Assembly: GCF_018130765.1 (NCBI RefSeq) | Contig: NZ_JAFCJZ010000013.1 | Coordinates: 1-64,000 of the forward strand | Reading direction: 5' to 3' | Length of the DNA stretch: 64,000 bases | Source: Bradyrhizobium iriomotense | GTDB lineage: Bacteria; Pseudomonadota; Alphaproteobacteria; Rhizobiales; Xanthobacteraceae | Shown: in pieces, positions 26,319 to 35,358 of the stretch | How the letters are laid out: each line of letters starts with the position of its first letter | Position numbering within the stretch: position 1 is the stretch's first letter | Made by a program: the position numbers and the translations under genes | The notes under the pieces: model-generated | What the model was told of the DNA's origin: nothing | The model's database searches: none | What the model saw: only the letters and a program-made list of their open reading frames with translations

Positions 26319-27338
26319 TTAGTTCTTCGACTTGTCGACCAGCGCGCCCTTCTTGATCCAGGGCATCATGTCGCGGAGCTTCGCGCCGACTTCCTCGATC
26401 GGATGCGCGGCGAGCTTGGCGCGGGTCGCCTTGAACGAGGTCTGGTTGACCTTGTTCTCGAGCATCCAGTCGCGGGCGAACTTGCCGCCCTGGATGTCGG
26501 CCAGAACCTTGCGCATCTCCTTCTTGGTCTCGTCCGTGATGATGCGGGGGCCGGTGACATACTCGCCGTACTCGGCGGTGTTGGAGATCGAGTAGTTCAT
26601 GTTGGCGATGCCGCCTTCATAGATCAGGTCGACGATCAGCTTCACTTCGTGCAGGCACTCGAAATAGGCCATCTCGGGCGCGTAGCCGGCTTCGACCAGG
26701 GTCTCGTAACCGCCCTTGATCAGCTCGACCAGCCCCCCGCAGAGCACCACCTGCTCGCCGAACAGGTCGGTCTCGCACTCTTCCTTGAAGGTGGTCTCGA
26801 TGATGCCGGCGCGGCCGCCGCCGACCGCAGACGCGTAGGACAGGCCGAGGTCATGGGCGTTGCCCGAGACGTCCTTGGCGATCGCGATCAGACAGGGCAC
26901 GCCGCCGCCGCGCTGATACTCCGAGCGCACGGTGTGGCCGGGGCCCTTCGGCGCGATCATCAGCACGTCGAGGTCGGCGCGCGGATCGAGCAGGTTGAAG
27001 TGGACGTTGAGGCCGTGCGCGAACACGAGGGCGGCGCCCTTCTTCATGTTGTCGTGCAGGTGCTCGCGGTAGATGTCGCCCTGGAGCTCGTCCGGGGTCA
27101 GCATCATGACGAGGTCGGCCCATTTGGCGGCTTCGGCGACTTCCATCACCTTGAAGCCGGCGGCTTCCGCCTTCTTGACCGAGCTCGAGTCCTTGCGCAG
27201 CGCAATGGCGACTTCCTTGACGCCGGAATCCTTCAGATTGAGCGCATGGGCGTGGCCTTGGCTGCCGTAGCCGACGATGGCGACCTTCTTGCCCTTGATC
27301 AGGTTCAGGTCGGCGTCGCGATCGTAATAAACACGCAT
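26319..27338 (-). CDS. ilvC: Ketol-acid reductoisomerase (class I)
   Basis: A 339-residue NADPH-dependent enzyme converting acetolactate or acetohydroxybutyrate to the dihydroxy acid in valine, leucine and isoleucine synthesis. The cofactor loop GYGSQGHAHALNL is at 23-35, with RKDSSS downstream for the NADPH phosphate. The C-terminal knotted domain has the metal ligands in FGEQVVLCGG and ECLHEVKLIVDLIYEGG. The length is that of the short, class I form. It is the last ilv gene of this region and is separated from the LysE gene by 133 bases. Confidence 0.97.
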   Translation of the reverse strand: MRVYYDRDADLNLIKGKKVAIVGYGSQGHAHALNLKDSGVKEVAIALRKDSSSVKKAEAAGFKVMEVAEAAKWADLVMMLTPDELQGDIYREHLHDNMKKGAALVFAHGLNVHFNLLDPRADLDVLMIAPKGPGHTVRSEYQRGGGVPCLIAIAKDVSGNAHDLGLSYASAVGGGRAGIIETTFKEECETDLFGEQVVLCGGLVELIKGGYETLVEAGYAPEMAYFECLHEVKLIVDLIYEGGIANMNYSISNTAEYGEYVTGPRIITDETKKEMRKVLADIQGGKFARDWMLENKVNQTSFKATRAKLAAHPIEEVGAKLRDMMPWIKKGALVDKSKN

Positions 27339-27471
27339 AGGTCGTTTCCTCGTTCAGGGCCGAAATCGGCCGATGGTCAGTGTCCGAAGGGTGAAATTTG
27401 CGGATTTCGGGGGCTGTCTAGAGCATTTTCAGCCCTGAGGGAAACCCGTTTCTGCATGGAAATCCGCGACA

Positions 27472-28074
27472 TCATGCATCCATGAAAACGGGGTAGAGGG
27501 AGGCCAGCAGCAGGATCGCCATCAGGATATTGAAGGCGCGGACCAGCCGCTCGGAGGTCAGGACCGGCCGCAATGCGGTGCCGAACAGCGCCCAGACCAC
27601 GGTCGAGATCGTGCCGACGAGCAGGCTGATCAGGGTCTGGATCACGATGTTGATGGGAAACTGGGCAATCGCCGCGTAGGCGGTGATGGTGCCGATCACG
27701 ATCACCCAGCCCTTGGCGTTGATCCATTGGAACATGGCCGCGCCCCAGAAGGTCATCGGGCCGCGGCCGCTGTCGCCGCCCGGCGTGGTCGGGCCCGACA
27801 TGGCGATCACCGCGGCAAGATAGATCAGGTAGGCCGCACCGGCATATTTCAGGATGGTCTGCAGGACCGGATAGGCCAGGAACACGGTGCCGAGCCCGAG
27901 GCCGACGGTGGCGACCATGAAGGCAAAGCCGATGACGATGCCGACGATGTGCGGGATGGTGCGGCGGAAGCCGTAGGTCAGGCCGGAGGACAGCAGCATG
28001 ATGTTGTTCGGCCCGGGCGTGAAGTACATCACCACCATGAAGGCGAGGAATGCATAGAACAGCGAGTAGGCCAT
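27472..28074 (-). CDS. LysE/RhtB-family amino acid exporter
   Basis: A 200-residue membrane protein with six hydrophobic segments. The family signature near the N-terminus is VVMYFTPGPNNIMLLSSGL. Members export amino acids such as lysine or threonine across the inner membrane. The ATG at 28074 is preceded by GAGG at 5 bases; a GTG two codons upstream is an alternative. It lies 7 bases after the EamA gene and sits among branched-chain amino acid genes, so export of a related amino acid is plausible. Confidence 0.88.
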   Translation of the reverse strand: MAYSLFYAFLAFMVVMYFTPGPNNIMLLSSGLTYGFRRTIPHIVGIVIGFAFMVATVGLGLGTVFLAYPVLQTILKYAGAAYLIYLAAVIAMSGPTTPGGDSGRGPMTFWGAAMFQWINAKGWVIVIGTITAYAAIAQFPINIVIQTLISLLVGTISTVVWALFGTALRPVLTSERLVRAFNILMAILLLASLYPVFMDA

Positions 28075-28081
28075 GTTCACC

Positions 28082-28957
28082 TCACGCGGTCTTCGGCAGG
28101 ACTTGCGGGCGCTTCGCCAGCACCATCACGGCGATACCGCCGATCACCGTCAGCATGCCGGCGAGGCGCAGCGGGCCGAACCGTTCGCCGAACACGATGC
28201 TGGAGGCGGCGGAGCCGACGAACGGCACCAGCAGCGCAAACGGCACCACCTGGGCCGCGGGATAGTCGCGCAAGAGGCGGCCCCACAGCCAATAAGCGAT
28301 GCTGGTGGAAATGCCGCCGAGCATCAGCATGCACAGAGCCGATGTCAGCGACATGTGCGTCAGCGACGTCCAGGTCGACGCCGGTCCGTTGGCGATCAGC
28401 GCCAGTACGAACAGCGGCACGGCCGAGGCGAGACACAGCCAGGCAAACAGGTCGAACATCGGCACGCCGCGGGCGCCGCGTAGCAGCAGATTGCCGACGG
28501 CAAAGCTGACCGGTGAGATCATCAGCACCGCAAAGGCGGCAACGCTGAAATCATAACCGACGGTACCGCAGATCATCAGCAGGCCAGCCGCAGCGATGAC
28601 GATGCCCAGCGTCTGCATCGGCGTCGGCCGCTCACCGAACGCGAGCGCGGCAAAGCCGATCGTGAACAGCGCCTGGCTCTGCACGACGACGCTGGTCAGG
28701 CCCACCGGGACGCCGTGGGCGATGCCGTAGGCCTGTGACAGGAATTGACCAAGGAACAGTGTGAAGCTGATTGCGATCAGCAGCGACCAGGCGACCTTCG
28801 GCTTCGGAATGAACAGGCACGGCACCGCGGCGATGGTAAAGCGCAACGCCGTCATCAGCTCCGCCGAAAGCTCGTCGAGCGCGATCCGGCTCGCCACAAA
28901 GGCAAGCCCCCAGATGATCGCCACCATGACGGCGATGAGGATGTCGGCCGGCTTCAT
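28082..28957 (-). CDS. EamA/DMT-family transporter
   Basis: A 291-residue membrane protein with ten predicted segments in two EamA repeats, beginning ILIAVMVAIIWGLAFVASRI, a typical DMT opening. DMT proteins export metabolites, including amino acids. It is on the same strand as the ilv genes and immediately upstream of the LysE-like exporter. The substrate is unknown. Confidence 0.88.
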   Translation of the reverse strand: MKPADILIAVMVAIIWGLAFVASRIALDELSAELMTALRFTIAAVPCLFIPKPKVAWSLLIAISFTLFLGQFLSQAYGIAHGVPVGLTSVVVQSQALFTIGFAALAFGERPTPMQTLGIVIAAAGLLMICGTVGYDFSVAAFAVLMISPVSFAVGNLLLRGARGVPMFDLFAWLCLASAVPLFVLALIANGPASTWTSLTHMSLTSALCMLMLGGISTSIAYWLWGRLLRDYPAAQVVPFALLVPFVGSAASSIVFGERFGPLRLAGMLTVIGGIAVMVLAKRPQVLPKTA

Positions 28958-29006
28958 TGTTGTTTCCGGTTCTGCTTTGTCGTGCAGCCCTGTTTGTTGT
29001 TCTTGT

Positions 29007-29702
29007 CTAGCCTTGCTCGCCGGCTTTCGGTTTCCGCAGCAGATACGTGCCGTGCATCGGTGCGTGGTAGTCGGCCGAGATCAGCGTGAAGCCGACGTCG
29101 GTCAGCATCCGCTCCATCACCCAGCCGAAGGTGGAATATTCGTCGCGCATATGCGTCACCACGCCCTCGCGCGAGAAATCGTGGTTCTTGATCTGGAACT
29201 CGGCCCATTGCTCGACGTCGCGATCGAGGGCGTCAGGCATCGACGCATAGACGATGTCGCGCAGGTAGAAGCTCGCACCCGGCTTCAGCGCGCGATAGAT
29301 CCTCGACATCGCCACCGCCTTCCAGAAATCCGGCAAATGGTGCAGCGTGAATTCGCTGACGATGAGGTCATAGGATTCCGGCCGGTAGGCGAAGCTGAGC
29401 AGGCCGGCGGACTGGGTGCGCACCGGCGCCTTGCGATCGCGTGCGTAGATCTCGGCGAGCGCCAGCATCGCCGGCGAAATATCGATGGCGTCGACCTCGG
29501 CGCCCATCAGCGCCGCTTCGGTGGCGAGCACGCCGTTGCCGCAGCCGATGTCGGCGATGCGCCAGCCGCGCTGCACTCCAAGCATTTTCAGCGCGGCGCG
29601 CGCCCGCAGATCGGCATCGTCATGGTTGTCGTAGATCGAGGCCACAGCGGGCTCGATCCCCATCCGGTTCCGCTCGTTGTAATACCAGTCGCGCGCCAGC
29701 AT
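29007..29702 (-). CDS. Class I SAM-dependent methyltransferase
   Basis: A 231-residue enzyme with SAM-binding motif I ADIGCGNGVLATEAAL at about 50-65, acidic motif EVDAIDISPAML, and the EFTLHHLPD post-motif. It is soluble. The start is 3 bases after the ilvH stop, so it is translated with the ilv operon, yet no biosynthetic need for methylation is apparent there. The substrate is unknown. Confidence 0.85.
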   Translation of the reverse strand: MLARDWYYNERNRMGIEPAVASIYDNHDDADLRARAALKMLGVQRGWRIADIGCGNGVLATEAALMGAEVDAIDISPAMLALAEIYARDRKAPVRTQSAGLLSFAYRPESYDLIVSEFTLHHLPDFWKAVAMSRIYRALKPGASFYLRDIVYASMPDALDRDVEQWAEFQIKNHDFSREGVVTHMRDEYSTFGWVMERMLTDVGFTLISADYHAPMHGTYLLRKPKAGEQG

Positions 29703-29705
29703 GGT

Positions 29706-30248
29706 TCACATCCCTTCAGGCCCGCGACCGATCGCGGCAACACCGGTACGCGACACCTCGACAAGGCCGAGCGGGCGCATCAGGTCAATAAACTGGTTGA
29801 TCTTGTCCGTGTTGCCTGTGATCTCGAACACAAAGCTCTCGGTGGTGGCGTCGATCACCCGGGCGCGGAACGCGTCCGCCAGCCTGAGCGCCTCGACCCG
29901 ATGCTCGCCCTGCCCGCGCACCTTCACCATCGCCAGCTCGCGCTCGATCGAGCGCTTGGTCTGGGTCATGTCGACGACCTGGTAGACCGGGATCATGCGG
30001 TCGAGCTGGTTCTTGATCTGCGCGATCACCATCGGCGTGCCCGTGGTGACGATGGTGATGCGCGACAGATGCTTCTGGGCCTCGGTCTCCGAGACCGTGA
30101 GGCTCTCGATGTTGTAGCCGCGCCCGGAGAACAGGCCGATGACGCGCGCGAGCACGCCCGGCTCGTTCTGCACGAGCACCGCAAGCGTGTGCGTCTCGTT
30201 CGGATCGTGGCGGTCCTCGATGAAGTAGGCGGATGCGGGCTGGTTCAT
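29706..30248 (-). CDS. ilvH: Acetolactate synthase small (regulatory) subunit
   Basis: A 180-residue regulatory subunit that stimulates the catalytic subunit and confers valine feedback. The N-terminal ACT domain starts HTLAVLVQNEPGVLARVIG and continues SGRGYNIESLTVSETE; the C-terminal half DKINQFIDLMRPLGLVEVSR is also typical. GAGGGA precedes the ATG. It is separated from ilvI by the dehydratase gene, whereas ilvI and ilvH are usually adjacent. Confidence 0.95.
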   Translation of the reverse strand: MNQPASAYFIEDRHDPNETHTLAVLVQNEPGVLARVIGLFSGRGYNIESLTVSETEAQKHLSRITIVTTGTPMVIAQIKNQLDRMIPVYQVVDMTQTKRSIERELAMVKVRGQGEHRVEALRLADAFRARVIDATTESFVFEITGNTDKINQFIDLMRPLGLVEVSRTGVAAIGRGPEGM

Positions 30249-30271
30249 TGTCGTTCCCTCTTGTCTCTCCA

Positions 30272-31243
30272 TCACGCCATCGCTGGCGCGTCCGTCCCGA
30301 CCCAACGGCGGAACAGATCGAAATCGATGTTGCCTCCGGACAGCACGAGACCGACGCGCTTGCCCTTCAGCTTGTTCTTTTCCTGCAGAGCCGCGGCGAG
30401 CGCGGCTGCGCCGGCGCCTTCGGCCAGATTGTGCGTATCGGTCCAGTAGGTGCGGATCGCGGCGGCGACCTCGTCGTCTGTGACCTCTACGATGCGCGAG
30501 GCGCCCTTGCGGATCAGCGCGAACGCATCCTCGTCGGGGATGCGCGTCGCCATGCCGTCGGCGCGCGTGTTGCTGGTCTCGGTCGTCACGATCTTGCCGG
30601 CTGCGAACGACAGCGCGTAGGACGGCGCTTCCGTCGACTGCACGCCGACGATCTCGGTCTTCAGGCCGAGCAGGTCGCGCGCCATGATGCAGCCGCAGAT
30701 GCCGGAGCCTTGCCCGATCGGCACATAGAGGATGTCGAGATCGGGCGCAGCGCGGAACAATTCAAGCGCGTAGGTCGCGACACCCAACACGAGGTCCGGG
30801 TGGAACGAGGGCACCATGTGGAGCCCGGCGAATTGCGCGCGACGCTCGGCTTCCTCGCGTGCCGCCTGAAAGTCCTCGCCATGCTCGACGAGCTCGGCAC
30901 CAAAGGCCTTCATCGCGCGGTTCTTCTCGACCGAGTTGCCGCGCGGCACATAGATCACCGCGGGCACGCCGTGGCGGCTCGCGGCAAAGGCCAGGCTCTG
31001 ACCGTGATTGCCGCGCGTCGCCGAGATGATGCCTGGCGTCTTCGGCCGCTCGCGCTTCAGCCGTTCGAGATAGACGAGGCCGCCACGCACCTTGAAGGCG
31101 CCGATCGGTGTGTGGTTCTCGTGCTTGACCACGACCTCGGTGCCGAGCCGACCGGCGAGCAGCGGCCAGGCATGCGCCGGCGTTGCCGGCACCGCCTGCC
31201 CCACGATCGCATGTGCGCGCTCGAGCTCCCTCAGGTCGAACAT
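30272..31243 (-). CDS. PLP-dependent threonine/serine dehydratase-like protein
   Basis: A 323-residue fold-type II PLP enzyme with no ACT regulatory domain. The Schiff-base Lys is at residue 51 in PIGAFKVRGG, and the phosphate-binding loop is PIGQGSGICG. Threonine dehydratases make 2-oxobutyrate, the precursor of isoleucine, which would fit its position between ilvI and ilvH, 4 bases after the ilvI stop. Other family members deaminate serine or hydroxy-amino acids, so the exact substrate is inference. The missing ACT domain means no isoleucine feedback of the IlvA kind. Confidence 0.85.
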   Translation of the reverse strand: MFDLRELERAHAIVGQAVPATPAHAWPLLAGRLGTEVVVKHENHTPIGAFKVRGGLVYLERLKRERPKTPGIISATRGNHGQSLAFAASRHGVPAVIYVPRGNSVEKNRAMKAFGAELVEHGEDFQAAREEAERRAQFAGLHMVPSFHPDLVLGVATYALELFRAAPDLDILYVPIGQGSGICGCIMARDLLGLKTEIVGVQSTEAPSYALSFAAGKIVTTETSNTRADGMATRIPDEDAFALIRKGASRIVEVTDDEVAAAIRTYWTDTHNLAEGAGAAALAAALQEKNKLKGKRVGLVLSGGNIDFDLFRRWVGTDAPAMA

Positions 31244-31247
31244 GGCC

Positions 31248-33023
31248 TCACACCAGCGCCTTGCCGCCGGCGAACGCCTTGGCGGTGGCTTCGTCATTCG
31301 CCTGCTCCGGCAGCAGCATCTCGTTATGCGCCTTGCCGGAGGGGATCATCGGGAAGCAGTTTTCGAGCGCGGCGACGCGGCAGTCGAACAGCACCGGGCG
31401 CTTGACCGAGATCATCTCCTGGATCGCGCCATCGAGATCGCCCGGCTTGTGCACCTGGAGGCCGACGGCGCCATAGGCTTCCGCGAGCTTGACGAAATCC
31501 GGCAGCGCTTCGGAATAGGAATGCGACAGCCGGTTGCCGTGCAGCAGTTGCTGCCACTGGCGCACCATGCCCATGTACTGGTTGTTGAGGATGAAGATCT
31601 TGATCGGCAGCTCGTACTGAACCGCCGTCGACATCTCCTGCATCGTCATCTGCACCGAGGCATCGCCCGCGATGTCGATGACGAGGCTGTCCGGGTGCGC
31701 CACCTGCACGCCGACCGCGGCCGGCAGGCCGTAGCCCATCGTGCCGAGACCGCCCGAGGTCATCCAGCGATGCGGCTCCTCGAAGCCGAAGAACTGCGCG
31801 GCCCACATCTGGTGCTGGCCGACCTCGGTGGTGATGTAGGTATCCTTGCCGCGCGTCGCCTCGAACAGGCTCTGGATCGCGTGCTGCGGCAGGATCACGT
31901 CGTTGCTCTTCTTGTAATAGAGCGAGTTGCGGGCGCGCCACTGCGCGATCTGCTGCCACCACGACTTGATGTCCGGCTTCTTCGCCTCCGCCTTGAAGAC
32001 CTGGAGGATGTCGCCGAGGATGTTGCCGCAGTCGCCGATGATCGGCACGTCGACGCGGATGTTCTTGTTGATCGAGGACGGATCGATGTCGATGTGGATC
32101 TTCTTCGAGCCCGGCGAGAACGCATCGACGCGGCCGGTGATGCGGTCGTCGAAACGCGCGCCGACGCACAGCATGACGTCGCAATCATGCATCGTCATGT
32201 TGGCCTCGTAGGTGCCGTGCATGCCGAGCATGCCGAGCCAGTTCTTGCCCGAGGCCGGATAGGCGCCGAGGCCCATCAGCGTCGAGGTGATCGGAAAACC
32301 GGTGACCTCGACCAGTTCGCGCAGCAGCTTGGTCGCCTCGGGGCCGGAATTGATCACGCCGCCGCCGCTATAGATCACGGGACGCTTGGCGTTCGCGAGC
32401 AGCGAGACAGCTTTGCGGATCTGCGTCGCATCGCCCTTCACGCGCGGCGCGTAGGAGCGGTGCACGTCGGACTTGCGCGGCGGATGATAGGTGCCGGTTG
32501 CGAACTGCACGTCCTTGGGCACGTCGACCAGCACCGGGCCCGGCCGACCCGAGGTCGCGACGTAGAAGGCCTCGTGCAGCACCTTGGCGAGGTCATTGAC
32601 GTCGCGCACCAGCCAATTGTGCTTGGTGCAGGGGCGCGTGATGCCGACGGTGTCGCATTCCTGGAAGGCGTCGTTGCCGATCAGATGCGTCGGCACCTGG
32701 CCGGAGATGCAGACCAGCGGGATCGAATCCATCAGGGCGTCGGTCAGCGGCGTCACCATGTTGGTGGCACCGGGACCGGAGGTCACCAGCGCAACGCCCG
32801 GCTTGCCGGTCGAACGCGCATAGCCTTCGGCGGCGTGGCCCGCGCCCTGCTCGTGGCGGACCAGGATGTGCTGGACCTCGCTCTGCTGGAAGATCTCGTC
32901 ATAGATCGGAAGCACCGCGCCGCCGGGATAGCCGAAAATGTCGGTCACGCCGTGATCGATGAGCGCGCGAACGATCATCGCGGCGCCGGTCATCTGGTTC
33001 GGATCGTGGCTCTTGTCGCTCAT
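31248..33023 (-). CDS. ilvI: Acetolactate synthase large (catalytic) subunit
   Basis: A 591-residue ThDP- and FAD-dependent enzyme that condenses two pyruvates, or pyruvate with 2-oxobutyrate. Landmarks are the active-site Glu region VRHEQGAGHAAEGYAR, the central FAD domain, and the ThDP motif GDASVQMTMQE...LNNQYMGMV. First structural gene after the leader/attenuator at 33081-33198, and followed 4 bases later by the dehydratase gene. Confidence 0.96.
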   Translation of the reverse strand: MSDKSHDPNQMTGAAMIVRALIDHGVTDIFGYPGGAVLPIYDEIFQQSEVQHILVRHEQGAGHAAEGYARSTGKPGVALVTSGPGATNMVTPLTDALMDSIPLVCISGQVPTHLIGNDAFQECDTVGITRPCTKHNWLVRDVNDLAKVLHEAFYVATSGRPGPVLVDVPKDVQFATGTYHPPRKSDVHRSYAPRVKGDATQIRKAVSLLANAKRPVIYSGGGVINSGPEATKLLRELVEVTGFPITSTLMGLGAYPASGKNWLGMLGMHGTYEANMTMHDCDVMLCVGARFDDRITGRVDAFSPGSKKIHIDIDPSSINKNIRVDVPIIGDCGNILGDILQVFKAEAKKPDIKSWWQQIAQWRARNSLYYKKSNDVILPQHAIQSLFEATRGKDTYITTEVGQHQMWAAQFFGFEEPHRWMTSGGLGTMGYGLPAAVGVQVAHPDSLVIDIAGDASVQMTMQEMSTAVQYELPIKIFILNNQYMGMVRQWQQLLHGNRLSHSYSEALPDFVKLAEAYGAVGLQVHKPGDLDGAIQEMISVKRPVLFDCRVAALENCFPMIPSGKAHNEMLLPEQANDEATAKAFAGGKALV

Positions 33024-33080
33024 TGGCTTGCTCCGGATGCGCTGTTGTCAGCGGCTTCGTTCGTGTCGGGTTCGGGAAAT

Positions 33081-33103
33081 AAAAAAGGCCCCGAAGAGGG
33101 CCC
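33081..33103 (-). terminator. Attenuator terminator before ilvI
   Basis: On the minus strand a GGGCCC/GGGGCC hairpin with a TCTTC loop is followed by six T residues. It ends 57 bases before the ilvI start and after the leader peptide gene, the right place for an attenuator. A second long hairpin lies just upstream (arms 33145-33154 and 33106-33115, with an inner stem at 33124-33142) and would be the pause or alternative structure. Confidence 0.75.
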
Positions 33104-33132
33104 ATGCACACCGCCTGTCTTGTGGGTGGCAG

Positions 33133-33198
33133 CTAGCCACCCCCGGCGGTGTGCCTGGGTACGACGGCGATAAGGAGTTTGGTAATAATGTTGCGCAT
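33133..33198 (-). CDS. ilvI operon leader peptide
   Basis: A 21-codon reading frame, ATG to TAG, whose product starts MRNIITKLLIAVVP. Seven of the first thirteen residues are Ile, Leu or Val, in runs of II, LLI and VV, and its last codons overlap the first arm of the hairpin before the terminator at 33081. This is the arrangement of a branched-chain amino acid attenuator, in which ribosome stalling at Ile, Leu or Val codons prevents termination. The start has only a weak ribosome site. Confidence 0.75.
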   Translation of the reverse strand: MRNIITKLLIAVVPRHTAGGG

Positions 33199-33352
33199 GG
33201 CAGACGCTCGGCATCCCAAAGGTTGCGCGAAACATAACGACCAAAGCCTCGATGTCAAGGCAAAGCGGCCGCTTCCGCGCGATTTTGGCAGTGTAGCGGT
33301 GTTCCCGGGGTTCGGCGAGAGGTAAAATTCGGGAACCCGGCACAAATGCGCG

Positions 33353-34294
33353 TCAGTCCGGGTCCCGCTCCGCGCTCACGGCCGCCGCGAGCCATCCCCT
33401 CGCCTCCTCCAGCTTCACCCATTCGAATTCCGGCAATTGATGCCGGAACCAGGTGAACTGGCGCTTGGCGTAGTGGCGAGTGTCGGCGCGGCCGATCGTG
33501 GCCGCCTCCTCCAGGCTGAGCTCCCCGCGCAGATGCCGGATCAGGGCCGGCACGCCGTGGGCCTTCATCGCCGGCAGCAGCGGATCAAGACCGCGAGCGG
33601 CGAGCCGCTCGACCTCCCTCAGGGCGCCGGCACCCAGCATGGCATCGAAGCGGGCGTCGATGCGGGCGTAGAGGTCGTCGCGCTCGGGGGCGAGGAATAC
33701 CGCGCGAAAACTGTCCCTGGGCAACAGTGGCGGCTGGCCCTCCTGGTGCCAGTCGAGCAGCGACCGCCCGGTCGCCTCGACCACTTCGAGCGCGCGCGCG
33801 ATCCGGGTGCGGTCGCGCAGGTTCAATCGCACGGCCGCGCGCGGATCGCGGGCAGCGAGTTCCGCATGCAGCGCCTCGACGCCGTTCCGCTCCAGCCGCG
33901 CCCGCACGTCCTCGCGCACCTCGGCGGGGATTGGCGGCACCACGGAAAGGCCCGCCGTCAGCGCCTTGAAATAGAGCCCGGTGCCGCCGATGAAGATCGG
34001 AAGCCGGCCTTCGGCATGGGCCTCCTCGAGCGCCTTTGCAGCATCCGCGACCCAGGCGCCGGCCGAAAAATTCACGGCGGCATCGACATGGCCGTAGAGG
34101 CGATGCGGAACGCGCGCCTCATCGCCATGGGTCGGACGTGCCGTGATGATGCGGAGGTCGCGATAGACCTGCATGGAATCGGCATTGATCACAGTGCCGC
34201 CGGCGCTGAGCGCAAGCTCGAGCGCCAGCGCTGACTTGCCGCTGGCGGTCGGGCCTGCGATAAGCACGGCCTTGCTCGAATGCCCCTCGCTCAC
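33353..34294 (-). CDS. miaA: tRNA dimethylallyltransferase
   Basis: A 313-residue enzyme that adds a dimethylallyl group to A37 of tRNAs reading UNN codons. The P-loop GPTASGKS is at 14-21, DSMQVYRDL at about 39-47, and the segment RHYAKRQFTWFRHQ near the C-terminus is characteristic. It is divergent from serB with about 11 bases between starts. It sits just upstream of the ilv leader on the same strand. Confidence 0.95.
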   Translation of the reverse strand: MSEGHSSKAVLIAGPTASGKSALALELALSAGGTVINADSMQVYRDLRIITARPTHGDEARVPHRLYGHVDAAVNFSAGAWVADAAKALEEAHAEGRLPIFIGGTGLYFKALTAGLSVVPPIPAEVREDVRARLERNGVEALHAELAARDPRAAVRLNLRDRTRIARALEVVEATGRSLLDWHQEGQPPLLPRDSFRAVFLAPERDDLYARIDARFDAMLGAGALREVERLAARGLDPLLPAMKAHGVPALIRHLRGELSLEEAATIGRADTRHYAKRQFTWFRHQLPEFEWVKLEEARGWLAAAVSAERDPD

Positions 34295-34305
34295 GAAAAC
34301 CTCAA

Positions 34306-35211
34306 ATGTCCCTCGTCGCCACGCTGATCTGCAACCCTGACAATCCCGCGCTCGATAGTACCATCGTCGACGGCGCCCGCGCCGTGCTGCCCCAGGCGGC
34401 TCCCGCGCACTGGCTGTTCGACGGGGTTGCGGTCGACATCCCCTTCGGCGCCGACAGTAACCTCGAAGGCGACCGTCACGCCATCGAGCAGCGGCTCCGC
34501 GAGCTTCGCGGCGACCTGCCCATCGATATCGTCGTGCAGCCTGCCGGCTTCCGGCGCAAGAAGCTTTTTCTCGCCGACATGGATTCCACCATGATCGGCC
34601 AGGAATGCATCGACGAGCTCGCCGACCTGGTCGGCATGAAGGCCCATGTCGCAGGCATCACCGAACGCGCGATGCGCGGCGAGATCGAGTTCGAGCCAGC
34701 GCTGCGCGAGCGCGTCGCGCTGCTGAAGGGCCTTCCTGCCAGTGTCGTCGACGAGGTGCTGGACAAGCGCATCACGCTGACGCCGGGCGGCCGTGCGCTG
34801 GTCGCGACCATGCGCGCACACGGCGCCTATACCTGTCTCGTCTCCGGCGGCTTCACGCTGTTCACGAGCGCGGTCGCCGCCAAGATCGGCTTCCAGGAGA
34901 ACCGCGCCAACGAATTGATCGTGCGCGACGGCAAGTTCACCGGCGAGGTCAAGGAGCCGATTTTGGGCCGCGCCGCGAAGCTGGCGACGCTGGTGGATCT
35001 GATGGAGTCGTTCGATCTCGACGACGTCGACTCGGTTGTGGTCGGCGACGGCGCCAATGATCTCGCGATGATCCAGGCAGCGGGGCTGGGCGTGGCGTAT
35101 CACGCCAAGCCGGCCGTTGCGGCCGCCGCGGCGGCGCGGATCGACCACGGCGATCTCACCGCGCTGCTTTATGCGCAGGGGTATCGGCGCGACGAGTTTG
35201 TGGAGGGGTAG
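34306..35211 (+). CDS. serB: Phosphoserine phosphatase
   Basis: A 301-residue HAD-superfamily enzyme for the last step of serine synthesis. The catalytic DMDST is at 91-95, with the phosphate-binding Ser in CLVSGGFT and the Mg-binding VGDGANDLAMI. The N-terminal 80 residues form a domain of the SerB type. The start ATG 34306 lies next to the miaA start. It ends just before a dispersed palindromic repeat. Confidence 0.95.
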   Translation: MSLVATLICNPDNPALDSTIVDGARAVLPQAAPAHWLFDGVAVDIPFGADSNLEGDRHAIEQRLRELRGDLPIDIVVQPAGFRRKKLFLADMDSTMIGQECIDELADLVGMKAHVAGITERAMRGEIEFEPALRERVALLKGLPASVVDEVLDKRITLTPGGRALVATMRAHGAYTCLVSGGFTLFTSAVAAKIGFQENRANELIVRDGKFTGEVKEPILGRAAKLATLVDLMESFDLDDVDSVVVGDGANDLAMIQAAGLGVAYHAKPAVAAAAAARIDHGDLTALLYAQGYRRDEFVEG

Positions 35212-35250
35212 CGTCTCACAGTACTCAGCTCTCGCTGCTCGCTCAGCGGC

Positions 35251-35344
35251 CGTAGGGTGGGCAAAGCGAAGCGTGCCCACCATCTTCCTGCCATCGATGC
35301 AAGAGTGGTGGGCACGGCGCAAGCGCGCCTTTGCCCACCCTACG
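35251..35344. repeat. 94-bp palindromic repeat, CGTAGGRTGGGYARAGC family
   Basis: The ends CGTAGGGTGGGCAAA and TTTGCCCACCCTACG are perfect inverted repeats, and a second inner pair GTGCCCACCA/TGGTGGGCAC extends the stem. The core CGTAGG-TGGG-A-AGCGAAGCG also occurs at 54652 and 57603, so all three are members of one family. It lies between convergent serB and degP and could form a terminator-like stem. Confidence 0.8.
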
Positions 35345-35358
35345 GGACCGTGCCGCGA

